DNA of 33,695 nt from UBA11346 sp038318565. Its GTDB lineage: Bacteria > Planctomycetota > UBA11346. The position numbers were made by a program, and so were the translations under genes. The stretch covers positions 1 to 33,695 of the forward strand of contig JBBQCI010000040.1 in the NCBI GenBank assembly GCA_038318565.1. Direction: 5' to 3'. The notes under the pieces are model-generated. The model made no database searches and was not told the origin of the DNA. It saw nothing but the letters and a program-made list of their open reading frames with translations. Shown here piece by piece: positions 16,956 through 23,154 of the stretch; positions within the stretch are counted from its first letter, which is position 1; each line of letters begins with the position of its first letter.

Positions 16956-18005
16956 TCAGCGGACGAGGAGCCGATCGACCTCGTCGGCCGGCAGCATACC
17001 GCGCAGTTCACGAGCCTTGAGTTCGCGAGCCTGGGTGCGGGTCAGCGGGCCGACCCGTTTGCCCAGGAGGGTGATGTAGTAGGTGCGTTGTTCGTCGCCG
17101 CCAGCGCTCTCGGACGCCGTCTGGGGTGCAAGAGATGCCTCGGCTTCGAGGTTGGCCAGATCGGATGGCGTCAGCGAACCTTTCAGCTCTTTGGTCTTCA
17201 GCTCGCGGGCCTGGGCCTTGCTCAGCGGACCCACCCTACGGCCCAGGACATTGATGTAGAACGTGCGCGAGCCACTTTCGGCGGCGGGCTGATCGGCAGC
17301 GGCTGCGGGCAGGCTGGCGTTTGCGGGTGCCGGTGCCGGTGCCGTAGCACGTTGCGGGGATGCGCGGTGGCCGGGCTGAAGGGTCGCGAGGATGTCGTGA
17401 TCGATGACCGCGGAAGCTGCAGAGGGGGGAATCGCAGCGGATTTTGGGGCGACGAGTGCTGGTATCAGAGGATCTGACTGGGTGACCCGGTTGGGGGTCG
17501 ATTGCGGTTCGAGGTCGTCGTGGTCCTGATTGCTACGCGAGGCCATCGCTGCCAGACGATCGCTAGCGCGGGGATCCTCGCCTTCATCCTGCTCGGGCCA
17601 CGGCTCAGGCGTGCCACCGGCCGGGGTCGACGGAATAGCCATGGATCGCGGAGTCGCTGCCGCCGGCTGGGCGTGCGCGGCCGGCGGATCTTCGGCGGCA
17701 TCGAGAATGCGGTCGACGCTGACGCTGGTCGCGCCGGCGGTGACCACGGCTCCGGGCGTGAGAGACCTGGTTCCTGCGACTCGGAGTCCGTCGACTGAAC
17801 AGCCATTGGTGCTCGCCAGATCGACCACCAACCAACCCTGGTCGCCAAGTTCAAAGGCGCAATGCTGGCGAGACAGCTTCAGGTCGAGGATGCGGACCTG
17901 GCACTGCGAGCCCCGGCCGAGGTGGTACCGTCGACCCGACTTGAGATGGTAGGTGTCGACCTCGCCGTCGGGGCGTTGGTGCTGCAGGATGAGGATCGAG
18001 GTCAT
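16956..18005 (-). CDS. FHA-domain protein with tandem RVGPL repeats
   Basis: 349 residues. The N-terminal FHA domain (about 20-100) has GRGSQCQVRI, LSRQHC and DLASTNG, the signature that binds phosphothreonine. A Pro/Ala-rich linker (about 110-245) follows, including a short PAPAPA tract. The C-terminus holds two copies of a 43-residue unit at 247-289 and 307-349, with 22 identical positions. Each has the pattern YI-x(2)-LG-x-RVGPL-x(3)-QARELK-x(2)-EL-x-G-x-L. The units recall GYF_2-like (DUF4339) modules but have a longer, more charged helix; I do not recognise them. The FHA domain probably reads phosphorylation by the kinase encoded downstream in the same direction. The gene is divergent from the HMA-like gene across a spacer with a 12-base palindrome. 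Confidence 0.85.
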   Translation of the reverse strand: MTSILILQHQRPDGEVDTYHLKSGRRYHLGRGSQCQVRILDLKLSRQHCAFELGDQGWLVVDLASTNGCSVDGLRVAGTRSLTPGAVVTAGATSVSVDRILDAAEDPPAAHAQPAAATPRSMAIPSTPAGGTPEPWPEQDEGEDPRASDRLAAMASRSNQDHDDLEPQSTPNRVTQSDPLIPALVAPKSAAIPPSAASAVIDHDILATLQPGHRASPQRATAPAPAPANASLPAAAADQPAAESGSRTFYINVLGRRVGPLSKAQARELKTKELKGSLTPSDLANLEAEASLAPQTASESAGGDEQRTYYITLLGKRVGPLTRTQARELKARELRGMLPADEVDRLLVR

Positions 18006-18057
18006 GCGCGTGGGTTGACTGTCTCAGCCGCGTCATGGGGCGGAAGCGCACCCCGCG

Positions 18058-18069
18058 GGAAGCGCTTCC
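18058..18069. promoter_or_regulatory. Perfect 12-base palindrome in a divergent spacer, possible operator
   Basis: GGAAGCGCTTCC is a perfect palindrome at 18058-18069 between the FHA gene (starts 18005, minus) and the small HMA-like gene (starts 18092, plus). Its half GGAAGCGC occurs again at 18042-18049. Such spacing could serve a dimeric repressor acting on both genes. No regulator is known; it could also be chance in GC-rich sequence. Confidence 0.3.
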
Positions 18070-18091
18070 GGTGTGGCAGTCGCCTGGCAGC

Positions 18092-18382
18092 ATGCCGTCC
18101 GTGTCCATCCGCATTGACCTCGCCTTCGCTACTCCGCTCGACCGCGATGCCCGCACCAGGTTGATGCTGGCGGCCGCCGTGCTGCCCGAGGTGCGGCGCT
18201 GCGTGGTCTCCCCTGATGCCCGCAGTGCCATGTGGTATGCTGGTGAGATGCCGGGCGAACGGGTCTCGGCTGCCTTGGCAGAGGCGGGACTGACCGCCGA
18301 GGTCCGCAGCGGACTCGCCCCCGAGTCGGAAGCGGTGTTGGCCGCCCCATCTGGCGAACGCTTTCGTCCGATCGGTCGATAG
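18092..18382 (+). CDS. Small HMA-like alpha/beta protein without metal-binding cysteines
   Basis: 96 residues from the ATG at 18092-18094. An earlier ATG at 18035 would place the palindrome inside the coding region and add an unlikely N-terminus; neither start has a strong ribosome-binding site. The pattern strand (VSIRIDLAF), helix, strand (RRCVVSPD), strand (SAMWYAG), helix (ERVSAALAEAGL), strand (TAEVRSG) fits a ferredoxin-like fold such as the heavy-metal-associated domain. The CxxC metal site is absent, so metal carriage is unlikely. It may be a small regulatory or binding module. Function is unknown. No partner is evident beyond the divergent FHA gene. Confidence 0.6.
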   Translation: MPSVSIRIDLAFATPLDRDARTRLMLAAAVLPEVRRCVVSPDARSAMWYAGEMPGERVSAALAEAGLTAEVRSGLAPESEAVLAAPSGERFRPIGR

Positions 18383-18641
18383 CGTTTCATTGAGTTCATT
18401 GTCGTTGCGGATTCGGGCTGTTCCCGGTGTGTGTTCCACGTCATCCCGATGGCGGCCGTGGGCGCGAACTACAACCACTTCCAGGCGTTGACCTCGTGTA
18501 TGAGGAACCTCGCGGCATGTACCACACAGCCCGTAGACAACGCAGCTCGGGGATCCTTGTGGCCCCAAGCCGCCCTCTGACACTCCTCGCCGCCACGTGC
18601 GCGCGGTAGCATCCGCGCCTGAACCGTTCACCGGAGCCTCC

Positions 18642-19370
18642 ATGCGCCGTCAATTGACCACCTCCTTCACCGTCCTCGCCCTCATCGTGCTCACGGCGAC
18701 CGTGGCAGCTGCAGCCGAAGCTGCAGCCGGAGGAGGCAAGTCCAGCAGCCTCTTCGACCTCTACTTGCATTCGATGCCGGTTGGAGGCCTGCTGACCATT
18801 CTCAGCTTCGTGACCTTCTCCCTGGCTTTGACCTGGACCTTCACGATGCGTCCCGAGGACCTCGTTCCGGTCGGCATCACCGAGGAGATCCACCAGCTCT
18901 TCGCCGAGGGCGCCACCGACGAGGCCGTCGAACAGGCCAAGGGCGTGGTCGCCGGCTCGCCCTCGATGCTGGGTGCGGTGATCGCCGCCAGCCTCGACAA
19001 GAAGGATTTCGGCTACGCCGCGATGGTCGAGGCTGCCGAAGAAGTCGGTGTCGCCGAACACGTTAAGTACTCGGCCAAGGTCGGTTGGCTCGGCTTGTTC
19101 TCGTCCTCGGCCACCCTGCTCGGCCTACTCGGCACGGTGTCCGGTATCATCGGGGCGTTCCTTGGCATGGGCAGCCAACAGGGTGCAGTCGATCCCAGCA
19201 AGCTGGCCACCAGCATCGGTGAAGCGCTCGTTTGTACCTTCATGGGTCTGGCGATCGCCATCGTCGGCCTCTACTTCTTCTTCTTCCTCCGCAACCGCGT
19301 GAACCAGGCTGCCCTCGACACCTCGGTCTACGTCAAAGAGATCCTCGACTACTTCCGCATCGAGCGCTGA
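18642..19370 (+). CDS. MotA/TolQ/ExbB proton channel family protein
   Basis: 242 residues from the ATG at 18642 with GGAG at 18633-18636. The N-terminus carries a signal-like hydrophobic stretch (about 8-26), then a first transmembrane helix near residues 45-65. The conserved ExbB core is at about 145-225, with LLGLLGTVSGIIGAF and IGEALVCTFMGLAIAI forming the paired helices lining the proton path. TolQ/ExbB pentamers combine with ExbD/TolR dimers to turn proton flow into movement of a periplasmic partner. Two ExbD-like genes follow directly. No TonB, TolA, PAL or receptor gene is in the window, so the driven process is unknown. About 260 bases upstream (18383-18641) I see no convincing gene or promoter. 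Confidence 0.9.
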   Translation: MRRQLTTSFTVLALIVLTATVAAAAEAAAGGGKSSSLFDLYLHSMPVGGLLTILSFVTFSLALTWTFTMRPEDLVPVGITEEIHQLFAEGATDEAVEQAKGVVAGSPSMLGAVIAASLDKKDFGYAAMVEAAEEVGVAEHVKYSAKVGWLGLFSSSATLLGLLGTVSGIIGAFLGMGSQQGAVDPSKLATSIGEALVCTFMGLAIAIVGLYFFFFLRNRVNQAALDTSVYVKEILDYFRIER

Positions 19371-19412
19371 GCCCACCCAGCCGCATCCAAGCCAACCCGG
19401 AAGCAGGATCCC

Positions 19413-19997
19413 ATGTCGGGCAAGAAACATAAAAAGAAGCGCAAATTCGGCCAGATGGGCGACGACCTTGATCTCGTCCCGCTGATCGACGTGGTGTTCC
19501 TCATCCTGCTATTCTTCATCCTGTGCGGCCGTCTGACCATCGACGCCCGCACCGAACAGATCACGGTGCCGCCGACCCGGACGGCGGCCAAGTTTGAAGA
19601 CAAGGGCTGGGAACGCATCGTCGTCAACGTCTTCGGCAGCACCAAGAGCGGCAGCCCCCCGCGCAATACCATAGCGGTCCCGCCGATTGCGCCCTGGGTG
19701 ACGGCTGGGGTCGATGACTTCACCGGTTACCAGAAGCTACGCGAGACCCTGAACAAGGTGCACGACAAGGCTGAAAAGTACGACGATCCGAAGGGCACCG
19801 GGATGAAGCTGCCCAAGGTGATCATCGAGATCCGCGCCGATGCCGAGACCGAATACCGCGTGGTGCAGGAGATCCAGCAGGTCGTCTCCGACACTATCGA
19901 TCCGTACAATAACATGCTGGCAAGGGTCGCCAAGCCAGGCGAGCTGAAGTCGTTTGTGAACATCGATTTCACCACCCGCCGTCCCGGCGAGAACTGA
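19413..19997 (+). CDS. ExbD/TolR family biopolymer transport protein (first copy)
   Basis: 194 residues with AGGA at 19405-19408 before the ATG. The short N-terminus is strongly basic (KHKKKRK) and cytoplasmic. The single transmembrane helix, DLDLVPLIDVVFLILLFFIL, contains the conserved Asp that carries protons in ExbD and TolR. The periplasmic part is longer than the roughly 100 residues usual for the family and ends with a recognisable ExbD-like fold segment (KVIIEIRADAETEYRVVQEI). It lies 42 bases after the ExbB-like gene and 10 bases before the second ExbD-like gene, so the three are probably one operon. Confidence 0.88.
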   Translation: MSGKKHKKKRKFGQMGDDLDLVPLIDVVFLILLFFILCGRLTIDARTEQITVPPTRTAAKFEDKGWERIVVNVFGSTKSGSPPRNTIAVPPIAPWVTAGVDDFTGYQKLRETLNKVHDKAEKYDDPKGTGMKLPKVIIEIRADAETEYRVVQEIQQVVSDTIDPYNNMLARVAKPGELKSFVNIDFTTRRPGEN

Positions 19998-20007
19998 AGG
20001 ACAGCCC

Positions 20008-20694
20008 ATGAGCCATGTCTCAACAGAAGAAGAGGGCAAACTCGACCTCGTGCCGTTGATCGACACGGTCATGCTGCTGCTCATGTTCTTCATCCTGACC
20101 TCGAAGTTCACCGCTGAAGAAAAGGCGATCAGCAGCCTCCTGCCGACCAACAAGGGTCAGATGGCCTCGACCCCGACCAAGCCGGTCGAAGAACCGAAGC
20201 AGATCAACATCCGCATCTACCCGCAGGGCATGCAGAAGGGCTTTCAGCCCTCTGAATATCGCGATCAGCTCAGCAAGATGCGCCAGCCCGGCCAGAACAT
20301 CGACAATGCCATGCTCATCGTCGGTCCTGATGGCATGGACGTCGACGGCAACCTGTTGTCGCGCAGCCAGAACGCCACCGCCCTCGACCAGCACATTGGC
20401 GCCGTACACACGTTGATCGGCGAAGCCCTGGCCAAGTTCGAAACCGGCGCCGGTGAGCGCAAGGACCAGACCCCGATCATCATCCACTGCTTCTCAGGCA
20501 TGAGCTGGCGCTTCGCCCTGGTGGCCTACGACGCAGTGCGCTATTACGAGAGCACCAAGGCCACCTTTAAATACAGCGGCAACCCCGACGAACTGAACCG
20601 CATGCGCGAGGTGACTTTCGCCCCGCCGCGGATTCGCAACTACTCGGCCAACGAAGAGGGCAACGAACTCTTCGAAATCATCAATATGAAGTGA
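20008..20694 (+). CDS. ExbD/TolR family protein (second copy, enlarged periplasmic part)
   Basis: 228 residues with AAGGA at 19997-20001, overlapping the end of the first exbD-like gene. The transmembrane segment KLDLVPLIDTVMLLLMFFIL keeps the essential Asp. The periplasmic part is far longer than in classical ExbD and is not closely similar to the first copy; it includes IIIHCFSGMSWRFALVAYDAVRYYE. Two ExbD-like proteins could form a heterodimer on one ExbB pentamer, but this is inference. A tandem-hairpin terminator follows 35 bases after the stop, closing the transcription unit. Confidence 0.85.
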   Translation: MSHVSTEEEGKLDLVPLIDTVMLLLMFFILTSKFTAEEKAISSLLPTNKGQMASTPTKPVEEPKQINIRIYPQGMQKGFQPSEYRDQLSKMRQPGQNIDNAMLIVGPDGMDVDGNLLSRSQNATALDQHIGAVHTLIGEALAKFETGAGERKDQTPIIIHCFSGMSWRFALVAYDAVRYYESTKATFKYSGNPDELNRMREVTFAPPRIRNYSANEEGNELFEIINMK

Positions 20695-20723
20695 GGGCGC
20701 TTCCGTGACTCCAGCCGAGACAC

Positions 20724-20900
20724 GGAGCGCGGCCGGCCCGGCCGCCCGTCACCCCAGCCGGCCCGGCTGGGGTTGTCTTTTGGTGTTATATAGCGTAACC
20801 CCCATGCACCAGCTGGGACTTATCACGGACCACTATTCAATTTTGAGCCAACCCCGGGCCAGCGGCCCAGGGTGACGGGCGGCCGAGCCGGCAGCGCTCC
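20724..20900. repeat. Inverted-repeat element with 52-base arms and covarying hairpins
   Basis: The left arm (20724-20775) and the reverse complement of the right arm (20849-20900) are the same length. Their outer 30 bases match at 28 positions, and the inner 22 at 14. The inner part of each arm is a nine-pair stem with a three-base loop. Where the arms differ in the stem, three positions change as compensated pairs and one becomes a G-T pair. The 73-base centre is AT-richer and carries no gene. I see no target duplication at the ends. The rest of the gap between exbD and the prepilin gene (20695-21072), beyond this element, shows only a weak TTGCAT/CACAAT promoter-like pair at 20942-20970. 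Confidence 0.75.
20729..20781 (+). terminator. Terminator after the ExbB/ExbD genes
   Basis: Two hairpins in a row. The first is GCGGCCG/CGGCCGC (20729-20735, 20739-20745). The second is a nine-pair stem CCCCAGCCG/CGGCTGGGG (20752-20760, 20764-20772) with loop GCC, followed by TTGTCTTTT (20773-20781). The second is a standard intrinsic terminator. Both sit inside the left arm of the 20724-20900 inverted repeat. Confidence 0.85.
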
Positions 20901-21072
20901 GCTCCAGGTCATCCACCGCATCACATTCGCCGCCTTCTTCTTTGCATTCTGCCTCAGCACGTACCACAATCATGCCATCCGGCCATATCCATTCCATTTG
21001 GCCGCCTCGCTGCCGGCGCGTCGCCCGGTTGTCTGCATCCACTCCCCACGCCCACCCGGGCCCGGAGGTCCC

Positions 21073-21813
21073 ATGTCCTACCCCTCACGTCAGGGTTTCA
21101 CCCTGATCGAACTGCTCGTGGTGATATCGATCATCGCGATCCTCGCCGGCATGCTGTTGCCGGCCATCACCATGGTCCGCGAGAGCGCGCGCAAGGCGAA
21201 CTGCGGCAGCAATCAGCGTCAGATCGTGTTGGCGATGGTTGCTTACGGTTCTGAAAACGACGGTGTTTGGCCGTACGCGCAAGGTGCTGCAGCGGCGGCT
21301 ACATCGGTTGACGATGGAACCACGGCTGTCACGTCGTTGGCCTTTGTTTCGTCATATTCAGATGGCGAATTGACCACAAAGTTGTTTGCTTGTCCCTCAA
21401 ATGTGGCGAATCGCCCTTCGAGTGAAGCTTCCACCACGGCCTTCAGCTTAACGGCGCTACCAACTGGTTGGGCGATCAGCGGATCCACGGCTCCTGGATT
21501 TTCCTATGACACGGCTGTTCCGGCGAATGCGAAGGCGACGCGCGTGGTGATTGCTGATCGTCCAGTGAATGCAACTGAAACCAATCACAAGAAGGTGGCT
21601 ATTGCCGGATTTGCCGATGGGCACGTTGGGAATTTAAACCGTTCGGCAACCACGGGCGCTGCAGGTAGCGTTTCCCCCGCGATTTCTGGCACCTTTACTG
21701 CAATCTTTCCCAATACTGACGCTTCATCAGAAAACATCTACGACACATCGAACGACGGTGGAACGCCAACCCAGAAAGGTAGCGGCAGCACAACTCGGGC
21801 CTGGGTTCGCTGA
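21073..21813 (+). CDS. Prepilin-type protein with H-X9-DG motif
   Basis: 246 residues from the ATG at 21073, which has GGAGGT at 21064-21069. The N-terminus is a type IV pilin/type II pseudopilin signal: SRQG followed by FTLIELLVV, with cleavage after Gly8 and Glu at position 5 of the mature protein, then a hydrophobic helix to about residue 30. Near the C-terminus His-Lys-Lys-Val-Ala-Ile-Ala-Gly-Phe-Ala-Asp-Gly fits the H-X9-DG motif known from many Planctomycetota and Verrucomicrobiota prepilins. The protein is probably processed by PilD and placed in an envelope-spanning pseudopilus; the exact role is unknown. Codon use after about residue 60 is AT-richer than in neighbours. A strong terminator follows. 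Confidence 0.85.
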   Translation: MSYPSRQGFTLIELLVVISIIAILAGMLLPAITMVRESARKANCGSNQRQIVLAMVAYGSENDGVWPYAQGAAAAATSVDDGTTAVTSLAFVSSYSDGELTTKLFACPSNVANRPSSEASTTAFSLTALPTGWAISGSTAPGFSYDTAVPANAKATRVVIADRPVNATETNHKKVAIAGFADGHVGNLNRSATTGAAGSVSPAISGTFTAIFPNTDASSENIYDTSNDGGTPTQKGSGSTTRAWVR

Positions 21814-21837
21814 GTTCACATCAGGTTATGTCGCCTG

Positions 21838-21875
21838 AGATCACCCCGGCCGTTCGGCCGGGGTGATCTGTTTTC
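21838..21875 (+). terminator. Terminator of the prepilin gene, overlapping the rlmN 3' end
   Basis: A perfect stem AGATCACCCCGGCCG/CGGCCGGGGTGATCT (21838-21852, 21855-21869) with two unpaired T residues, followed by GTTTTC. It starts 24 bases after the prepilin stop. Its bases 21841-21869 are also the last nine codons and stop of rlmN on the other strand, so one sequence serves both purposes. Confidence 0.85.
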
Positions 21876-22938
21876 TGCGCAGTCCCACATTCCCCAGCTG
21901 CCCACACGCCGCCATAATACTTCGTCCCTTGGTGACGCGGCGCCGCACGCTGACGCCGTCCTCGCGTAGCCAGCCAATGAATCCCGTGATTTCGTCCTCG
22001 CCCGGCGCGCGGGCGATCGGCGCTGAACCGGGATTATAGGGAATCAGATTGACCATGCAGCGGCCCAATGGCGCACAGAACGCTGCAATGCGGCTGGCGT
22101 CCTCGCGGCTGTCGTTGAGTCCAGGAATCAGGCAGTAGTTGACCCCAAGGACGAAGTTGCGGCGCTGACGATACGACATCAGCAGCGCCTGTAGCTCCGC
22201 GAGGCCGGTGCTGCGGTTGACCGGCATCATCCGGCTGCGTGCGCGGTCCTCGGCGCTGTTGAGCGAAATTGACAGGTTCAGCCGCTTCCAACCCAGGACC
22301 ATCAGCTTGCGAATGCCCTCGGCGTGACCGCTGGTGCAGATGGTAATCGCGTCCTGCCCAAAGCCGAAAGCCGAGCGGTCGGTCAGCACCAACAGGGCCT
22401 GATGGAGCTCGTCCCAGTTGTCGAGCGCCTCGCCCATGCCCATAAACACCAGGTTCTTGGCTTGCCAACCCAGACGGACGCGGGCGGTCACCACTTGGTT
22501 GACGATCTCGGCGGCAGTAAGGTTGCGGATCAAACCCATCCGCCCGGTTTCGCAGAAGGTGCAGCCCATCCGGCAACCAACCTGGCTGGACAGGCATTGG
22601 GTATACGCCGTCACGGTGCCGTCACCGGCATACCGCATCGGAATGAGGACGGTCTCGACCTCGTAATTGTCGTGGGTGGCGAAGATCGCCTTGGCCGTGG
22701 TGCCCAGCTCAAGCGGCTCCTCGACCACCCGGCGCGGCTCCAACAGCTCGGTGCTAAACGCCTGACGCCAGATCTTTTGGTTAGACTCCGGCACCTGGGT
22801 GCCCAAGCGATCAAAGGCCAAAACTCCAGTGGTGAACAGATGCCGATACAATTCCGGTGCGACCCCAGCCCCGATCGGCAGTACGCTGCGGGCGTGGTCG
22901 ATAAACTCCTGCCTAGTCAGGCCGTATGCATGTGCCAC
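21841..22938 (-). CDS. rlmN: 23S rRNA (A2503-C2) / tRNA methyltransferase RlmN
   Basis: 365 residues from the GTG at 22936-22938. The frame stays open upstream to 23067, but that extra part crosses the hairpin array and looks unrelated to the family, so I take the later start, where the sequence begins to match (GLTRQEF, then LYRHLFTTGV). The radical-SAM cluster motif CRMGCTFC is present, followed by FMGMGEALDN. The C-terminal MAACGQL has the cysteine that carries the methylene intermediate. RlmN methylates A2503 in 23S rRNA and A37 in some tRNAs, aiding translation fidelity. The start has only a weak ribosome-binding site. The last codons are shared with the convergent terminator. Confidence 0.93.
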   Translation of the reverse strand: MAHAYGLTRQEFIDHARSVLPIGAGVAPELYRHLFTTGVLAFDRLGTQVPESNQKIWRQAFSTELLEPRRVVEEPLELGTTAKAIFATHDNYEVETVLIPMRYAGDGTVTAYTQCLSSQVGCRMGCTFCETGRMGLIRNLTAAEIVNQVVTARVRLGWQAKNLVFMGMGEALDNWDELHQALLVLTDRSAFGFGQDAITICTSGHAEGIRKLMVLGWKRLNLSISLNSAEDRARSRMMPVNRSTGLAELQALLMSYRQRRNFVLGVNYCLIPGLNDSREDASRIAAFCAPLGRCMVNLIPYNPGSAPIARAPGEDEITGFIGWLREDGVSVRRRVTKGRSIMAACGQLGNVGLRRKQITPAERPG

Positions 22939-22956
22939 GACGAGATCTTCAACGGA

Positions 22957-22986
22957 AACGGGCGCTGGGAAGTCCCAGCGCCCGTT
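22957..22986. terminator. Fourteen-pair hairpin just upstream of rlmN
   Basis: AACGGGCGCTGGGA (22957-22970) pairs fully with TCCCAGCGCCCGTT (22973-22986), leaving a two-base loop. Read on the minus strand it lies after fba and ends 18 bases before the rlmN start, followed by TCCGTTG, a weak T-rich tail. It may end the fba transcript or control rlmN translation. Confidence 0.55.
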
Positions 22987-23149
22987 CGTCTCTGCGTGTC
23001 GCGCGCAGCGCGAAACGGCCGCCGAGCAGTGTTGGCGGCATACAATCGGCGCAGCCGATGCCGCCACGCGTGAGGTGCGGAGGACCTCACGCGAACTGCG
23101 ACACAGGCCGCGGGGGCAGGCCCGCCGGGCCGTGGGGGCAGAGCCCCCA
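22957..23149. repeat. Hairpin-rich element between fba and rlmN
   Basis: In the 216-base gap at least six hairpins follow each other: 22957-22986 (14 pairs), 22999-23013 (6 pairs, loop GCA), 23033-23066 (7 plus 6 pairs around a five-base bulge, loop GCA), 23067-23093 (10 pairs, seven-base loop), 23119-23131 (5 pairs) and 23133-23149 (TGGGGGC/GCCCCCA, loop AGA). GTGTCGC at 22996-23002 can also pair with GCGACAC at 23098-23104, enclosing two of them. The density suggests a REP/BIME-like repeat or a structured RNA. I see no gene in it. Confidence 0.6.
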
Positions 23150-23154
23150 ACTAC

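Noticed and set aside
16919..17011. Longer N-terminus of the Ser/Thr kinase
   Set aside because: It would overlap the FHA gene by 56 bases, is Cys/Arg-rich, and precedes a natural start at 16918.
17326..17343. Triplicate GGTGCC repeat in the FHA gene
   Set aside because: It encodes an Ala-Pro linker (PAPAPA) and needs no special explanation.
18449..18580. ORF of 43 residues upstream of the ExbB-like gene
   Set aside because: No ribosome-binding site, no recognisable composition and no family; likely chance.
20833..21042. Minus-strand ORF in the gap before the prepilin gene
   Set aside because: It runs through the right arm of the inverted repeat and has no ribosome-binding site or homology that I recognise.
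22939..23067. Upstream extension of rlmN
   Set aside because: The extra residues come from the hairpin array and do not resemble RlmN; the family match begins at the GTG at 22938.
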